Shown: positions 61,749 through 64,000 of the stretch, piece by piece
Layout: each line of letters opens with the position of its first letter
How positions within the stretch are numbered: position 1 is the stretch's first letter
Assembly (NCBI GenBank): GCA_963707065.1
Contig: CAVPPJ010000005.1
Span: forward strand, 372,001-436,000
Direction: 5' to 3'
Length of the DNA stretch: 64,000 nucleotides
DNA from: Palsa-506 sp963707065
Lineage (GTDB): Bacteria > Actinomycetota > Actinomycetes > Streptosporangiales > Streptosporangiaceae
The notes under the pieces: model-generated
What the model saw: only the letters and a program-made list of their open reading frames with translations
Told to the model about the DNA's origin: nothing
Database searches by the model: none
Translations under genes and position numbers: made by a program

Positions 61749-63237
61749 ATGAGCACCGGGACGGCAATGGCGAGTGCAGCGAACGTGGCCGGCGTCGAGG
61801 TCGACACCAGGCACTGGATCGGCGGCCACCGGATCCCGAGCGCCCGGACCTTCACCGACGTGTCCCCGATCGATGAGCAGCCGATCGCCGAGGTCGCCCG
61901 CGGCGGCGCGGCCGAGGTGGCCGCGGCGGTCACGGCCGCCAGCGCGGCCTTCCCCGGCTGGGCGGCGGCCAGCCCGGCTGACCGGGCCGGCGTCCTGCGC
62001 GCGATCGCGGCCGGCATCGAGCAGCGGGTCGAGGACCTCGCGCAGGTGGAGACCCGCGACAACGGGTCACTGCTCCGCTCGCACCGGCGCGGCGTGATGC
62101 CCCGGGCCGCCCACAACTTCCGCTTCTTCGCGGACTGGCTCGGCGAACTCGACGCCGGGTGACCGGGAGATCTCCGGCCACCGGCAGCAGGTGACCTGGG
62201 CGCCGTCCGGGGTGACCGCGGTGATCACGCCGTGGAATGCGCCGCTGATGCTGGCCACCTGGCGGATCGCGCCGGCGCTCGCGGCGGGCAACACGGTCAT
62301 CGCCAAGCCGCCGGAGTGGGCGCCGCTGACCGCGAGCCTGCTGGCCGATATTGCCCGCGACGCCGGGCTGCCGGACGGCGTCCTCAACGTGGTGCAGGGC
62401 CTCGGCGCGGAAGCCGGCGCGCCGCTGGCCGCGCATCCCGGCCTGGCGAGGATCTCCTTCACCGGCTCGGTCGCGACCGGCCGCGGTGTTGCCGCCGCGG
62501 CCGGCGCGCAGCTGACCCCGGTCTCGCTCGAGCTGGGCGGCAAGTCCCCGCTGCTCGTTTTCGCTGATGCGGACCTGGACCTGGCCGTCGGCACCGCCGT
62601 CGGGCAGTTCGACAACGCCGGGCAGGTCTGCCTGGCGGGCACCCGGCTGCTGGTGGATGAGCGGGTCGCCGCCGAGTTCACCGAGCGCTTCCTGGACCGC
62701 GCCGTGGCGCTGCGCCAGGGCGACCCGCGGGACGAGGCCACCGACGTCGGGCCGAACATCACCCGGGCGCACCTGCAGCGGGTGGATGGCTTCGTCCGGC
62801 GCGCGGTGGCCGCGGGCGCGCGCCCGCTGACCGGCGGCGGGCCGAACGGCGAGCTCGGCGGCCTCTACTACCAGCCGACGCTGCTGACCGGCGCGGCCCC
62901 CGGCGCGGAGATCCTCACCTCCGAAGTGTTCGGCCCGGTGCTCACCCTGCAGACGTTCGCCGCCGAGGATGAGGCGGTGGCGCTGGCCAACAGCACCCGC
63001 TACGGGCTGGCGGCCACCTTGTTCACCGGCGACCAGCAGCGCGCCGAGCGGGTGTCGGCCCGCCTCGTCGCTGGCACTGTCTGGGTCAACTGCTTCTTCG
63101 TCCGCGACCTGCGGGCGCCGTTCGGCGGCACCCGGCTGTCCGGTATCGGCCGGGAGGGCGGCACCTGGAGCTTCGACTTCTACGGCGACGTCAAGAACAC
63201 GGTCTATGCCCCGGAAGGCTGGCGGCGCGATGGGTGA
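61749..63237 (+). pseudogene. hpaE: 5-carboxymethyl-2-hydroxymuconate semialdehyde dehydrogenase (HpaE-type), frameshifted
   Basis: The aldehyde dehydrogenase is split between two frames: the first part ends '...FADWLGELDAG' at a TGA (62160-62162). The second continues as 'DREISGHRQQVTWAPSGV' one frame over, then 'ITPWNAPLMLATWRIAPALA', 'FTGSVATGRG', catalytic Glu in 'LELGGKSPL' and Cys in 'NAGQVCLAGTRLL'. One extra base near 62155-62160 (GGGTGACC) explains it. Repaired, the protein is about 495 aa and complete. The start is uncertain: TTG 61725, ATG 61749 or ATG 61767, because an 18-bp duplication (GAGCACCGGGACGGC) lies there. HpaE oxidises the homoprotocatechuate ring-cleavage product. Confidence 0.85.
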
Positions 63238-64000
63238 GGTTGTCGGAGCGGGACTGCTGGCTCATGTCCCGACGATCATGCTGCCCCGCGAGCAGCGTCT
63301 CGAGCTGAACGAGGGCAAGGAGATCAGCCTCGTTACCGGGCTTGAGCGGCTGCGGGCCGAGATCTTCGAGACGCTCGACTACGACACGGTCGTGGTCCTC
63401 GACTCGCACTGGTTCACCACCGTCGAGTTCGTCGTCTCCGCGCACGAGACCCGGGCCGGGCTGTTCACCTCCGACGAGCTGCCGCGCGGGATGTGCCGGG
63501 TCCCGTATGACTGGCGCGGCGACCCGGAGCTCGCGCAGGCGACCGCCGCGCTGGGAGATCAGCACGGTACCTGGATCACCGCCATCGACGACCCGTACCT
63601 GCCGGTGCACTACGCGACGGTCAACCTGTGGAGCTACCTCGGCCGCGGGCTGGGCAAGCGCTGGATCTCGGTCAGCAACACCGCGCAGACCGGCGACACC
63701 GAGGACTTCCTGCGGGCCGGCCGGGCGCTCGGCCAGGCGATCGCCGGATCCGGCCGCCGGGTCCTGCTGCTGGCCTCAGGTGCCATGTCGCACACCTTCT
63801 GGCCGCTGCGGGAACTGCGCGCGCACGAGGCCAGCGACCCGGTGCACATCCGCACCCCGGCGGGACGTGAGGCGGACACCGAGCGGATCGGCTGGCTGGA
63901 GGCCGGCCAGCACGCGCGGGTAATCGACACCATGCCGGAGTTCCTGAAGGTGCGGCCGGAGGCGAAATTCGCCCACTACCTGATGATGGCGGCGGCACTC
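63230..64000 (+). CDS. hpaD: 3,4-dihydroxyphenylacetate 2,3-dioxygenase (HpaD, LigB family), cut by the window end
   Basis: 257 codons are visible and the frame is still open at the last base. It is a class III extradiol dioxygenase: metal-site histidines lie in 'GLLAHVPTIM' (H12) and 'VLDSHWFTTVEFVVSA', with 'DDPYLPVHYATVNLWSYLGR' and 'LASGAMSHTFWPLREL' also conserved. It opens homoprotocatechuate between C2 and C3, giving the substrate of HpaE. GGAAGG lies before the ATG, which overlaps the hpaE stop, so the two are co-translated. Remaining hpa genes should follow beyond the window. Confidence 0.9.
   Translation, partial: MGEVVGAGLLAHVPTIMLPREQRLELNEGKEISLVTGLERLRAEIFETLDYDTVVVLDSHWFTTVEFVVSAHETRAGLFTSDELPRGMCRVPYDWRGDPELAQATAALGDQHGTWITAIDDPYLPVHYATVNLWSYLGRGLGKRWISVSNTAQTGDTEDFLRAGRALGQAIAGSGRRVLLLASGAMSHTFWPLRELRAHEASDPVHIRTPAGREADTERIGWLEAGQHARVIDTMPEFLKVRPEAKFAHYLMMAAAL

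Overview
The window is high-GC DNA from an actinobacterium. It uses many GTG starts, and actinobacterial families (DUF397, DUF222/13E12, PdtaR) are scattered through it. Part of the gene order, pyrG - Nudix - xerD - parA-like - scpA - scpB - pseudouridine synthase - cmk - der, matches the Mycobacterium tuberculosis Rv1699-Rv1713 block as I remember it. No rRNA operon, phage, transposase or CRISPR array was seen. The order within the phylum cannot be fixed by reading alone, although the content is closer to soil and filamentous actinomycetes than to mycobacteria.

Bases 1-27241 are a conserved, mostly forward-strand housekeeping block: tRNA-Leu(CAA), pdtaR, a hotdog thioesterase, polA, rpsA, coaE, uvrB, a lipoprotein, a HAD hydrolase, a DMT-like transporter, a reverse-strand thiolase-DUF35 fusion, pyrG, a Nudix hydrolase, ald, xerD, parA, a small ribbon-helix-helix gene, scpA, scpB, a pseudouridine synthase with a long RG-rich tail, aroH, tyrA, cmk and der. 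From ald onward many genes overlap or abut, so DNA segregation, aromatic amino acid synthesis and ribosome/GTPase functions are probably co-transcribed in segments.

Bases 27242-52400 are accessory: oxidoreductases, a MazEF-type toxin-antitoxin pair, an archaeal-type aspartyl-tRNA synthetase under an apparent translational T-box leader, a divergent MarR/YceI pair with twin operators, a frameshifted peroxiredoxin, a chromate transporter, an aminotransferase, DMT transporter and acetyltransferase genes, an SOS-boxed DUF222 relic that has lost its HNH domain, an MBL-fold hydrolase and a PLP decarboxylase. Several genes here are broken or relics.

Bases 52500-64000 look catabolic: SDR, MarR, class I glutamine amidotransferase, cytochrome P450, ACMSD-like amidohydrolase, APC amine/amino acid permease, glutamine-synthetase-like ligase, acetoacetate-decarboxylase-like protein, a frameshifted HpaE-type aldehyde dehydrogenase and an HpaD-type extradiol dioxygenase cut by the window end. 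Ligase, permease, amidotransferase-like hydrolase and aldehyde dehydrogenase resemble the gamma-glutamylated (Puu) amine route, while HpaE/HpaD indicate homoprotocatechuate ring cleavage. A shared palindrome (TTTGG-N2-CCAAA) lies before both the P450 and the aldehyde dehydrogenase. The pathway as a whole is inference. Eight genes across the window have a TANNNT box 6-7 bases before the start codon, the pattern expected of leaderless mRNAs.
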